Below are positions 32,838-42,539 of a DNA stretch of 64,000 bases, in pieces (within the stretch, counting starts at the first letter, position 1; every line of letters starts with the position of its first letter). The notes under the pieces were generated by a model, which worked only from the letters and a program-made list of their open reading frames with translations, was not told the origin of the DNA and searched no databases. The stretch spans positions 140,618,223-140,682,222 of the forward strand of contig CM045761.1 of the NCBI GenBank assembly GCA_025200525.1, written 5' to 3'. The stretch comes from Camellia lanceoleosa. Lineage: Eukaryota > Streptophyta > Magnoliopsida > Ericales > Theaceae. The position numbers and the translations under genes were made by a program.

Positions 32838-35800
32838 ATGGCGGATGATATTCCTCATGACAGAGCTCCCTTCGAGATTCCACCCCATTTATCACCTCCG
32901 GCAGAGATGGAGGTCGAGCCCGAGCCCAAGATATTACCGCTGGAAGTACGCCCCTTCGATCCGGCGACATACCATCCTCGGATACATGTACTGCCACCCG
33001 GGGGTATCAGGCACTTCAAAGAGTTCGCGTGACGCGCAGCAGAGGAACTCTTGCTACGGGAGCTGGACTCCCATTTGTCTCACGGTGCCACCGAGATATA
33101 CACTATATTCTCATGTTTTCTTCATTTTTGCATTGTATTTCTTGCTTTAACTGTATTCATTGCTTCAACTGCACGGTTACACTGCATTTCTTGCCTCTTG
33201 TTGAATTTCTTGCCTTAATCATACTCTTGCACTGCATTTCTTACACTGCCTTTCATTTGTCTGTTCTCATATTATTGTATATCACTGTTCTGATCACAGG
33301 AGGACTCTCGTTCCATCAAGGGGCTATGGAGCCACGTCCGCGAGGGACAGGTATATGGAGCTCCCCACCGATGTATACTACATCATTGATGAGGCCAACT
33401 TTGGCTTGTTCTAGACTGGGCTCTCACACCATATTACGAGCCGACCACTTCTTGGTGCATTAGTGGAGCGGTGGTGGGATACCACCAACTCCTTCCACTT
33501 CTTTATCGCTGGGGAGATGACGATGACTCCTTACAACTTCTCCATGCTCACAAGCATAGGAGTAGGGGGTGATTCGATCCCCTATGACATGGACATGGGC
33601 GAGTGGGAGGTCGCCTGGCTTCCTCGTTAGGAGCACGCCCAACTCTCTTTAGACCAGCCATTGTCCGCTATAGCTGGTTTGTCGAGCACTTCCGCGGGGG
33701 AGAGCCAGAGACCCCAAAGGAGATTGAGCACTACACCCGGGGCTTTTTGATATTCATCTTTGGTACCACCTTGTTTGCAAACAGGTGGAACACCGTAGGA
33801 CTGTATCTACTAAGCGCTCTAGTGGACTTACCTCAGGTCCAGCTCTATGATTGGGGAGGAGCTAGCATTGCCACACTATATGGCTATATGAGCTCGACAT
33901 CCCGCAAGAGGGGAGACAGGGTTGGAGGCTATTGGAGAGCCTGGGAGCTATGCTTTACATTTTTGCTTTACATTTCCATCTTCTATTTCTGTGCTTTCTG
34001 CGTTACACTTTCTGTACACCGTATATTGTATTCTTTACATTTGTACTTTCTATACACTGTACTTTCTACATCGCTCATTCTGCATCCTCTGTATTTGCAC
34101 TATTTATACACTGTACTACACATTCTGCTTTCTGTATTCTACATTCTGCATTCTTTGCATTTGTACTTTCTATACACTGTACTACACATTCTGCATTCTG
34201 CATTCTGCATTCTCTGCATCTGCACTTTCTATACATTGTACTACACATTCTGCTTTTTGCATTCTGCATTCTCTGTATCTATACACTATATACTTATTGT
34301 TTCCTTTTCCTTGCAATTTTGGGTATATGCGTATTTCCCGACCCTCGCTCCGAAGCCGGAGGTGGAGATGCCCCCCATTGTGTCGTACTCTCATCAGTAC
34401 GATGACAGATACTGCGGAGGACCCGGGAGACCTTCTCATTCTTCCGCTGATACTTCGACACAGTGACTGCGGGAGAGGTAACCCAAACTCACAGTTATTT
34501 TTGCTTTGTCAACAATGGAAGACGACTAATAATCTGTATATTCCCTGTTTGCAGAGCCTTGGGCATTGATGTCGGCTGGAGTTAGAGACCAGTATGCCGG
34601 AGCCTGGGGGGCCTCCCATTTTTGGCTTCTGCTAGAGGGCCCAGTTTGTCGAGCATGGTTCTTAGGGGAGCGATTCGTGCACCAGACCATGGGTTTGCCT
34701 GAGCCGCTAGTTCCCATGACGCCTCCAGTATCTATGAGGGCTATGGAGAGCCTCTTCTTCCAGGGGATGATCCAGTTCACGAAGGGTTTGTATGCCGACT
34801 ACTTTTGCGGGGAAAGAGATTATTCGACATTTATCCAGACACATCTCATACCTCCCTTGTCAGGTGCCCATGCAGGCAGAGCAGTAGTTGCCCCCATAGC
34901 AGGTAGGACCCGAACGACGGAGACCAGGACTGGAGGGGCCCCTCCCGCTGGACAGGTCAACGGTTGGCCAGAGGTCCCGACCATGTTGACATGTTAGAGG
35001 CCAGCCGGGATGTCCTACCAAATTCCGATCAAGTCAGCAGAGGCCAAGCACAGATACATCCGAGCTCATGACGCACCTTTGGTATGTACCACATTTTGTT
35101 CAGTTTTTCATTTTCGTTTTGATATTTGTTCCTTCTGGATACTGATCGTTCCCAATACATTTATAGGCACCCCTGGAGTATACTGAGGGACTACTTGAGG
35201 TAGTAGCTTTGTTCAAGAGCATGATACTAAGGAGGAAGGCACTGCTCAGTCTTCATGGCATTTAGGTATTCTTCCCCTATTTTCTGCCAGTATTTCATCA
35301 TTTTCCACACTCTTGTGTATATCATTGTCACTGAGGCATGGATACTCATATCACGTCATGCATTTTGCCCCTTTTCACATCACACTGATATACTGCACTG
35401 ACACACTGTACTGTAGTTGTATTGTGTCCGGCTCATTGCATTCCACCACTTTCATTATACTGTATTTGCAACTGCACATTGTATCTGATATTCCAACACT
35501 GTATATTTTCAGGTTCTAGCCATACCGAGAGCACCAGTAGCGGCGACTGCACCTGCACCATCACCACCTTCTTCAACAGCAATGGGGAGAGAGAGACGGC
35601 CCCTAGTACGTAGCCGAGAGGAGCGTCGTGGTCGAGGCTGGAGGAGCCCCTCGGAGCCAATGTTGAGTGATGACAATGTTGAGACCAGTGGCTCCGGGAG
35701 GCAGTGAGTCTATAGTCTGAGTCCACTAAGAGTGGAGATGACAGTGGCTCGAGATCTGAGAGTGAAGGTGATGTTGAGTCAGGCTCTGGAGCAAAGTGCA

Positions 35801-35907
35801 GCGATGATTTCGATTCTGGCTCGGTATCTGAGTCGTACAGCGGCGCTGATGGTGATAGCTCTGAGTCTCCATCCAGGAAGAGGACAAAGAGGGCCTCTCA
35901 AGCCTGA
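32838..35907 (+). pseudogene. Plant mobile domain (PMD) gene of X2, antisense to the element
   Basis: Start ATG at 32838 after a CAG acceptor (MADDIPHDRAPFEIP; X1 begins MADDVSHDGALP). Exons inferred from X1 and splice signals: 32838-33095, 33300-33947, about 34317-34477, 34555-35081, 35167-35265 and 35513-35907, about 690 codons. Exon 2 has the PMD core: RWWDTTNSFHFF, GEMTMTPYNF, then RYSWFVEHFRGGEPETPKEI, NRWNTVGLYLLSALVDL and YDWGGASIATLYGYMS. The last exon encodes a Ser/Asp/Glu-rich acidic tail and ends SPSRKRTKRASQA, a likely nuclear signal. Defects: TGA after HFKEFA (33030, from CGA), frame breaks in exon 2, lost GT at the exon 1 and 2 donors and CAA for CAG at the exon 3 acceptor. A nuclear role is likely for the family; the function in the element is unknown. 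Confidence 0.86.
33955..34310. repeat. Repeats in intron 2 of X2 PMD gene
   Basis: Four to five units built from CATTCTGCATTCT, TTTGTACTTTCTATACACTG and TACTACACATTCTGC. The X1 intron holds similar but fewer words. Open frames here are repeat artefacts. Confidence 0.75.
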
Positions 35908-36387
35908 GATGACTGGTGCTGATTCATTTGTATTTTTGTTTAGTTTCTTTTTGTTAGTAGCATTATCACTTGTATAACTTTGGGAAGGTTTGTTTTGCCT
36001 TAAAACTTGTACTCTTCTTTTGTAAAAAAACATGATCGGAACAAAAAGTAGCGTAGTTTTTATGAAAAAGTGTTGTCTTTTTTGCATCATGAGCACCATA
36101 CATGCATGAAATGGACAAGGAATTAAAATGACCAAGAATGTTTGATTAAAACAAGATGCTTAATCGGGTAATGAACCAACCAACAACCACAACACAAAAT
36201 TCAATATACAACTCAATAAACAAAACAACGACCACTCGATCAACAAAACAACTCAAGTACAACTCGACAAACTTGCAAAACCAAAAGGACTCAAAACAAG
36301 ACCTTAAAATACACAAAGAGCATAACAAAACACATGTTTCCAGCACTGTTCAGCATAAAGATGGATGGCAAACCTGAGAGGAAGGGT
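35908..36387 (+). other. X2 spacer between the two antisense genes
   Basis: The 3' flank of the PMD gene (TTTTGTAAAAAAACATG near 36020) then A/C-rich sequence with repeated CAACAAAACAACTC words. No coding sequence recognised. Confidence 0.6.
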
Positions 36388-36450
36388 GCCGGCCAGAGGA
36401 CAAAGCCTGCTGGCCATCAATGTGGTACCAGCAGTGGCCTACCGGCCACC
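36388..36450 (+). repeat. GGCC motif array upstream of the DUF7745-like gene
   Basis: GTGCCGGCCAGAGG, CTGCTGGCCATCAATGTGG and CTACCGGCCACCAATG, the same motif as in the PMD and LTR promoter regions, about 150 bp before the ATG of the second antisense gene. Confidence 0.7.
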
Positions 36451-36601
36451 AATGTGCAGAATCTCCAGATTGTTGACAACTGGCTTCCACTCACTGCCTT
36501 ATCTTCTACAAAAGGTTAAGCTTCGTGTTTTCTTCATTTCAATTGTAAATTCTTCACAAAAACTCTTGGATTGGATTGCGACTTTAGACCGCTCAAAAAA
36601 G

Positions 36602-37166
36602 ATGAATTCATGGGGTTTTGGCATAAATGCTCTTTTCCCATTGAGTCGTTCTCCACTTTGTTTTCTGTTCCTCTATGCCGCAGCTAGGTGTTGGAACCCA
36701 ATTACACATGTCTTTAGCTTCGGGGGACAAGAGATATGCCTGACAATCGAAGAATTTCAGGCACTAATGGAATCCCGGCGCAATGAGGAAATCATACCTG
36801 AGCCTCGTTTCAGCCACATCCAAGCTTTGGGATGGATGTGTGGGCTCACTCTACACGAGGGTCGATCTTTGGTCCATAATAGAGTTGGATATTCCTAGTC
36901 TAATTCATCGATTTTTTGACTCCGGTGACCGCGATGACCTTCTTTGGCGAAGTTTTAGGCAACATGCCCTTTGCTTATGTATGCTGGCTTATTTCTTTCT
37001 TACCCCTAGTTTCGGCGGGTCCAACATTCGATTAGTCGAAGTGGCACAAAGCTTGAAAGAAGGCAAGAGTTGCATTGGCTTGGTGCTAGCCGAGACTTTG
37101 ATGGGCTTAGATGCCATCCATCGGCGAGAGACTGTCAAATTTGCAGGGAGTCCACTACTTCTGCAA
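36602..37166 (+). pseudogene. DUF7745-like gene of X2, exon 1
   Basis: ATG at 36602 (MNSWGFGINALFPLSRS). Motifs: CWNPITHVFSFGGQEICLTI, EEFQALMES, then after a frame slip near 36875 LWRSFRQHALCLCMLAYFFL, LVLAETLMGLDAIHRRE and GSPLLLQ. This pattern (TIEEF, a long helical stretch, a nuclear-type fold) I recognise from TE-associated plant proteins annotated, I believe, as DUF7745 and related to PMD proteins; the family name is from memory and unchecked. It ends at a CTGCAA|GTAATG donor. The gene is antisense to X2, downstream of the PMD gene. The intron has been filled by E3. Confidence 0.72.
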
Positions 37167-37264
37167 GTAATGTTTTCCACCTTTTCTAATATGTGTTTCT
37201 CACATAGCTCGACACTCATGCTCTGTTTTTCTCTCGAAACCCTTTTCTCACTTTTCTCGCAATA

Positions 37265-37269
37265 TACAT
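37265..37269. other. E3 target site duplication, left copy
   Basis: TACAT, matched by TACAT at 50231-50235. Confidence 0.95.
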
Positions 37270-37673
37270 TGTGGAGAAGTGGTTTGGAAATACTCTTCAG
37301 ATCCTGGGAGACGCTGGTGATCCTCAGCTAGTCACCTGAAAAGATGAAAACACTCCGGTCGGGGGTGCCAGAATTAGCACTTCGATGGACAAGTTAGTTC
37401 AGACACTCAAGATAGCTTCTTGTCTAAGTTAAGGGGAGTGATTCTTACATACCTTTCTAGATTTGTGCTTCTTGCATTTATACTTACTTTTTTGGGCCTT
37501 GGGGCCTGAGCCTACTTTTATCCCATTCACCTTATATTCATTCGGACCTACTGACCCCCTTCTATTCGGCTCCACTAACGCATTCGGCGCCCTTGTCATG
37601 CAATACGAGGCCGAGTAGCATCTAGTTTCTGGGGTAAACATCTCCCGGCTCTTCCACTTATTCGGCTCCCACA
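37270..37673 (-). repeat. E3 3' LTR (404 bp)
   Basis: TGTGGAGAAG at the start and CGGCTCCCACA at the end; near-identical to 49827-50230. The ends are inverted repeats (TGTGG/CCACA). Confidence 0.96.
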
Positions 37674-37686
37674 ATTGCCCTCCAAG
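37674..37686 (-). other. E3 polypurine tract
   Basis: Minus strand CTTGGAGGGCAAT directly before the 3' LTR; purine-rich, moderately convincing. Confidence 0.65.
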
Positions 37687-38028
37687 CGCTTCACTGACGA
37701 CAGTTGGCTGGAGTGCTTGGTTTTGAATTTCGAAAGGTCAGAGCCAAAATTCGGCGGCTGGCCTCATCGTCATGCAGATATCTAAGCGCACTCCTTTCGG
37801 TTGTCGTGTCGACTTTTCCCCCTTCGCGCATGTGTTTATTTACTGCGATTTAAAATTTTGACATCCTTTCATGTATCTCGTGACGCTCATCACTGGGTTA
37901 TCTTTTGGATAGTCCCTGCAACTCTGTTTTCCGATATCCCCTTCGTCCTTTGTAAGTTCTCTCCTCCTTTGCTTTGAAGACTTTTCTGGTTTGTTCCTTC
38001 CTTGGCATATTCTCTCAAACTGTAGGAC

Positions 38029-40124
38029 ATGGCGAAACATCTGAATGACCTCCTCTCGTCAGATCGAATCGCTGGCTTTAAACGCCATTTCTCCATTCCT
38101 GTTGATGTCCGTCTATCGCTTGTGGCTGACGGCACTCTTGATATGGAGAGGGAGGACGAAACCACGATTGTCTTTCCCTTTTTGTCAATTGCAGAGGGTG
38201 GAGTCCGTTTCCCCCTTTACCCGTTTCTTAGGGCTGTGCTTCGCTATTGGGGTTTAATCCCCTCCCAACCTAATGTAAATTTCTTTAGAACCATAATGGG
38301 GATTGTAGCACTCAACCGTCGCCTAAGAATTAACCTTGGCATTCCAGCCATCCGGCATTGCTATGCCTTGGCTAAGTTTTCTGGTCGGCACGGGCGTTTC
38401 TTCCTTAGGGCCAAGGATATTGATCATCAGCTGATTACTATGCTTTCCAGTTCTGGAAAATGAGTTGATGACGTTATGGTCGTTGTCCAGGGTAACTGGG
38501 AATTTGGCGAAGGAGAGGATCACGTCGACCCTATTCCCAGGCGGAGGGGCGAGCCAAGTGGCTGATTGCCTTCTTGCTTTTATTATTTGTTCGTTTTTAT
38601 TGTGAAGCCTCTTCTTTGAAATGTGACGGCTTGCCTTGTGCGGGGAGCATTTTGAAGAAAGTTCTACCTTCAACTGACGGCGCCGTTCTTTCGGACATAG
38701 AAGTCACACTCAAATATTTCGGCCGTCAAAGTCTTCAGAAACAAGGTAGGTCGGCGCATATTCTACTTCGTTACGAGCCGACATATACGACCTTCTCGGC
38801 GGTGGAAAATATCCCCGTTATGGAGGGCGAAGATTCTCTTATCGCTCTTATTTTGTCCAACTTCATAAACTTGAGGCAGGTTGGATTTGAAGGGTCCGAT
38901 TCAGAGCGGGAAGTAGCTAATGTTAGCGAATCAGATTAGTCTGAAACCAAATCTGACGAGGTATTAAATTCGGCCGATCCCCCATCCACCTTGGGCTGAG
39001 GGGATCTTTCACTTGACAGCGTTGTTCACGGTTTGGAAAGTATTCCCGCCGCAAACCCCAAAGACATGGCAGGGCTAAGCCTGACAAAACTTGCCAGGAA
39101 GGCGAATGCGGAGAGGTTGGCTGCGTGACAAAGAGCGGAGGCCCTTCCGTCTGAAATACCGCCCGCCGCCGAATCTCAATTCCCCCTGTCTGTTAGCAAA
39201 TCAAAGTTCGTGCGTGTTGTGGTGGAAATGGCAGAAAATTGGAATGCCGAATCTGCTGTGATCGTGCCGGCTAGCCAAAAAGTTAAGGCAGAGAAATGCC
39301 CTGCCGAGTTTGAGGCTGGCTCAGAGGAACACGGCGGCAAACGTCCCCGATTAGAGGGATCGGATGTGATCGTTCCTTTTGTCATTCAGCCGACAATAAG
39401 AAACATGCCGGTTTCTTCTGATGCTTCGGTGCTTAAAGATCCAGAAGTCGCATTCAGCTTGGCCACGTCCGTGTCATTGCTGTCTGACAATGAGGCTTTC
39501 CGGGTGGAAACGGATCTGAATGCGACAGCACTAGCCGCCCAATCGACGCTTTTGGTACGTATTCGAACTTATCTTCACTTAATCCAAACACTGTTGAAGT
39601 TAAGGTTTTAAATGCTTGTTTTGCAGACCGTCGGATGGATAGCCGATTTGGGCCATCACCATCGTGACGCCGTCAAAGAGATTGGCCGTCTACGCGAGGA
39701 TCTTGAAGGCCAGAGGAGAAGGGCTGGGGTCGAGGCTTTGAGGGCGAATAAGGAAGCCTCAAGGGTCGATGCCGAGATGGAGAGGGCTCGTAGCGCCGAT
39801 CGGTTGAGATCGGATGCCGAGAAGAGAGCGGACGCGAGCGAAGATGTGCTCACATTGGCCCAAAAGGCGATCTCCAGACTGGAGGCTGGGTTGGCTGAAA
39901 TGAAGGCGGCGAAGGAAGCCGTCGACTCGGAGTCTTCCAAAGTGTTCGAGGCTGGGAAAAATGTTGTTCTTTCCGAGTACGTTAACCAAGTCCCCAAGTT
40001 TGAAATTCGGGGATTCAAACATGGCTGGCGCAAGGCCCTTGCTACTACTAACGCTTCGTTGATTATGCCAATACCATATGAGCAAGTGGATGTTGAGCCA
40101 TTGGAGTCTGATTCTGATGGCTGA
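38029..40124 (+). pseudogene. E3 antisense extra gene 1 (gypsy-type transposon domain plus coiled coil)
   Basis: ATG at 38029 (MAKHLNDLLSSDRIAGFKRH). The N-terminal part has GGVRFPLYPFLRAVLRYWGL and IPSQPNVNFFRTIMGIVAL, the pattern of the 'putative gypsy type transposon' domain seen in extra genes of Tat elements. TGA replaces Trp at 38461 and again near 38562. After frame changes (38574-38939), an acidic segment leads to 39210-39554, a 72-bp intron 39555-39626 (GTACGT ... TTTTGCAG, phase 0) and a C-terminal coiled coil rich in Glu/Arg/Ala ending FEIRGFKHGWRKALATTN and a stop at 40124. It is antisense to gag-pol. Function unknown. Confidence 0.8.
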
Positions 40125-40324
40125 TCCGGCCGACTGACAGTTTTTAGGATGTCGAATATGCTTTTACAGTTTTTACTTTAGTATTTTTCATCTGTTGCTA
40201 CAGTCATGAGTAAATCATTTTGTTTAGTAACTTGAGTATATATAAAAGATTTCATGAGTTGTGCTCAACTGGTTAAGGAAAATGTTGAATGCTATTGTTT
40301 TCGGTTGTGGTTAGATCAGCTGCT

Positions 40325-41425
40325 TAATAACTCTGCCCTTGCCTTGGCCAGGTCGCGAGCTTGGGAAGCTGAATGGGCCTAACTCGTGGGCTGGCTAAGG
40401 CACAGATTGATCCGCCGTTAAGATTAACAAATATGCCCTTGCCTCAGCCAGGGCGCGAGCTTGGAAAGCCGAATGGGCCCAACTCGCGGGCTAGCTAAGG
40501 CATAGATTGATCGGCCGTTTGCACTTGAAAACTCGGCCACTAAGATTAATAAATCTGCCCTTGCCTTAGCCAGGGTGCGAGGTTGGGAAGCCGAATGGGC
40601 CTAACTCGCGGGCTGGCTAAGGCACATATTGATCCGCAGTTAAGATTAACAAATATGCCCTTGCCTTAGCCAGGCCGCGAGGTTAGGAAGCCGAATGGGC
40701 CCAACTCGTGGGCTAGCTAAGGCAGAAATTGATCCGCCGTTAAGATTAACAAATCTGCCCTTGCCTTAGCCAGGGCGCGAGGTTGGGAAGCCGAATGGGC
40801 CCAACTCGCGGGCTGGCTAAGGCACAGATTGATCGGCCGTTTGCTCTTATAAACTCGGCCGCTAAGATTAATAAATCTGCCCTTACCTTAGCCAGGGCAC
40901 GAGGTTGGGAAGCCGAATGGGCCTAACTCGCGGGCTGGCTAAGGCACAGATTGATCGGCTGTTTGCTCTTATAAACTCGGCCGCTAAGATTAATAAATCT
41001 GCTATTGCCTTAGCCAGGGCGCGAGGTTGGGAAGCTGAATGGGCCTAATTCGCGGGCTGGCTAAGGCACAGATTGATCGGCCGTTTGCACTTGAAAACTT
41101 CGACGCAAGATTAATAACCGCTTGCCTTAGCCAGTAGCGAGGTTGGAAATTTGTCGAATGGGCCTAACTCGCGGGCTTGTAAGGCACAGATTGATCGGCC
41201 GTTTGCACTTGAAAACTCGGCCGCTAAGATTAATAAATCTGCCCTTGCCTTATCCAGGGCGCGAGGTTGGGAAGCCGAATGGGCCTAACTCGCGGGCTGG
41301 CTAAGGCACAGATTGATCGGCCGTTTACACTTGAAAACTCGGCCGCTAAGATTAATAAATCTGCCCTTTCCTTATCCAGGGCGCAAGGTTGGGAAGCCGA
41401 ATGGGCCTAACTCGCGGGCTGGACA
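40325..41425. repeat. E3 array 1: about 10 units of 101-121 bp, each a foldback
   Basis: Each unit has CCTTAGCCAGGGCGCGAGG and, about 40 bp on, CTCGCGGGCTGGCTAAGG, which pair with each other (10 bp plus 6 bp with a 2-bp mismatch). Long units add GATCGGCCGTTTGCACTT and AAACTCGGCCGCTAAG. The array follows antisense gene 1 directly. Confidence 0.92.
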
Positions 41426-41560
41426 GTTGTCATCTGACTGTTGACGTTTGGGAATGCTGACGTTGCCTCGGGAAAGCTGCAAACATTGAAGGAGAAATAG
41501 AGCGGGTGCACGCCAGAGGCCCTACTTATTTCCATTCAGGCAACTGGGAAGGGACGAAGA

Positions 41561-42358
41561 TTGACTAAATCAGATGTCGTAATGAATCGCAGTAGCGAGC
41601 CTACACATTCGAGAAGAAGAACATCCAAGGGTCGGGTAACACAGCAGCCCCTCAGTCATCGAAGCAGATCGCCCCGAAAGGATAGTCAACCGAGAATCAA
41701 GCCTGATACGACGCCACGGCCGTTGAGTTTTGTGATTTCTGTGAGGAATAGACCAATGACGAAGGCAGACTCTATCATTAAAGACCCAGATGTGGCAGTC
41801 GAGTTCGCTCGACAGATATTCCCACCGGAAGTCCAACAATCGATGGTCGGACGTCGAGACGGCATCCACAGGGCCATGAAAGGACTATATACTGCTTACG
41901 AAGTTGGCATGCGTCTGCGGGAAGCGCGACGTGAGAGCGAGAAAAAGGACGAAAGGAATCGCAGTTTGGAGATTCGCGCGGAAAAGGTTGAGCGTGAGCT
42001 TCGGGAACTGAAGAGTGTTCGAGCGAGCGTGTCGGTTGCGGTCGATCAATCTAAATTGGTTGGTGTGGAGAGAGGAACCCAATGGACCTCGGGTTATGAA
42101 AAGGGGTTTCAAGATGGCTCGAAGGTTGGGATAGAGAAGACCAAATAGGATCTTGCCGAGGAGGTCTGTCGATGTGAAAATCGTGGATTCAAGCACAGCT
42201 AGATCAAGGCCCTTCAAACCGAGGGATCTCTCGAAGCCGTGGGAATTGATTCGGCCTTGCCCCTGTATCATCGCCATCACTTTCCTTATCCCGATTTCGA
42301 AATTGAGAAGGGCGACGATGAGGGTGCCGAACGAATAGACATTGCGCGGAATAAATAG
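41561..42358 (+). pseudogene. E3 antisense extra gene 2, partial paralogue of gene 1 C-terminus
   Basis: From the ATG at 41561, 195 codons are open, then TAG at 42146, and readable sequence continues to 42358 after a further frame change. A basic N-terminal part (SRRRTSKGRVTQQ) leads to KDPDVAVEFARQIFPPE, comparable to KDPEVAFSLATSVSLLS of gene 1, then a coiled coil (REARRESEKKDERNR, AEKVERELRELKSV) and ENRGFKHS, comparable to EIRGFKHGW of gene 1. So it is a diverged copy of the second half of gene 1. It also has its own downstream array. No function known. Confidence 0.72.
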
Positions 42359-42539
42359 AATTTCTTTTCTTTTCAACATTCGTATTTGGTCTTGAAATGT
42401 TTTGTGTTTAATTAATCGTATTATTTCATCTTTCTGGCAAGTTTTGTGTTTGTATGGCGTAAATGTTTAGACATGCATTGACCGGTCTGAATTAAGAATG
42501 ATTCTTATTGGATATTTATTCGGCCAATCAAATGGTCCG

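Noticed and set aside
33922..34569. Plus-strand frames of 157-287 codons with repeated hydrophobic text
   Set aside because: They run through the repeat-rich intron 2 of the PMD gene; only the exon 2 part at the start is coding.
36365..36601. Upstream extension of the DUF7745-like frame from 36365
   Set aside because: It passes through the GGCC motif array, and the text before 36602 has no counterpart of coding type; a later start is more likely.
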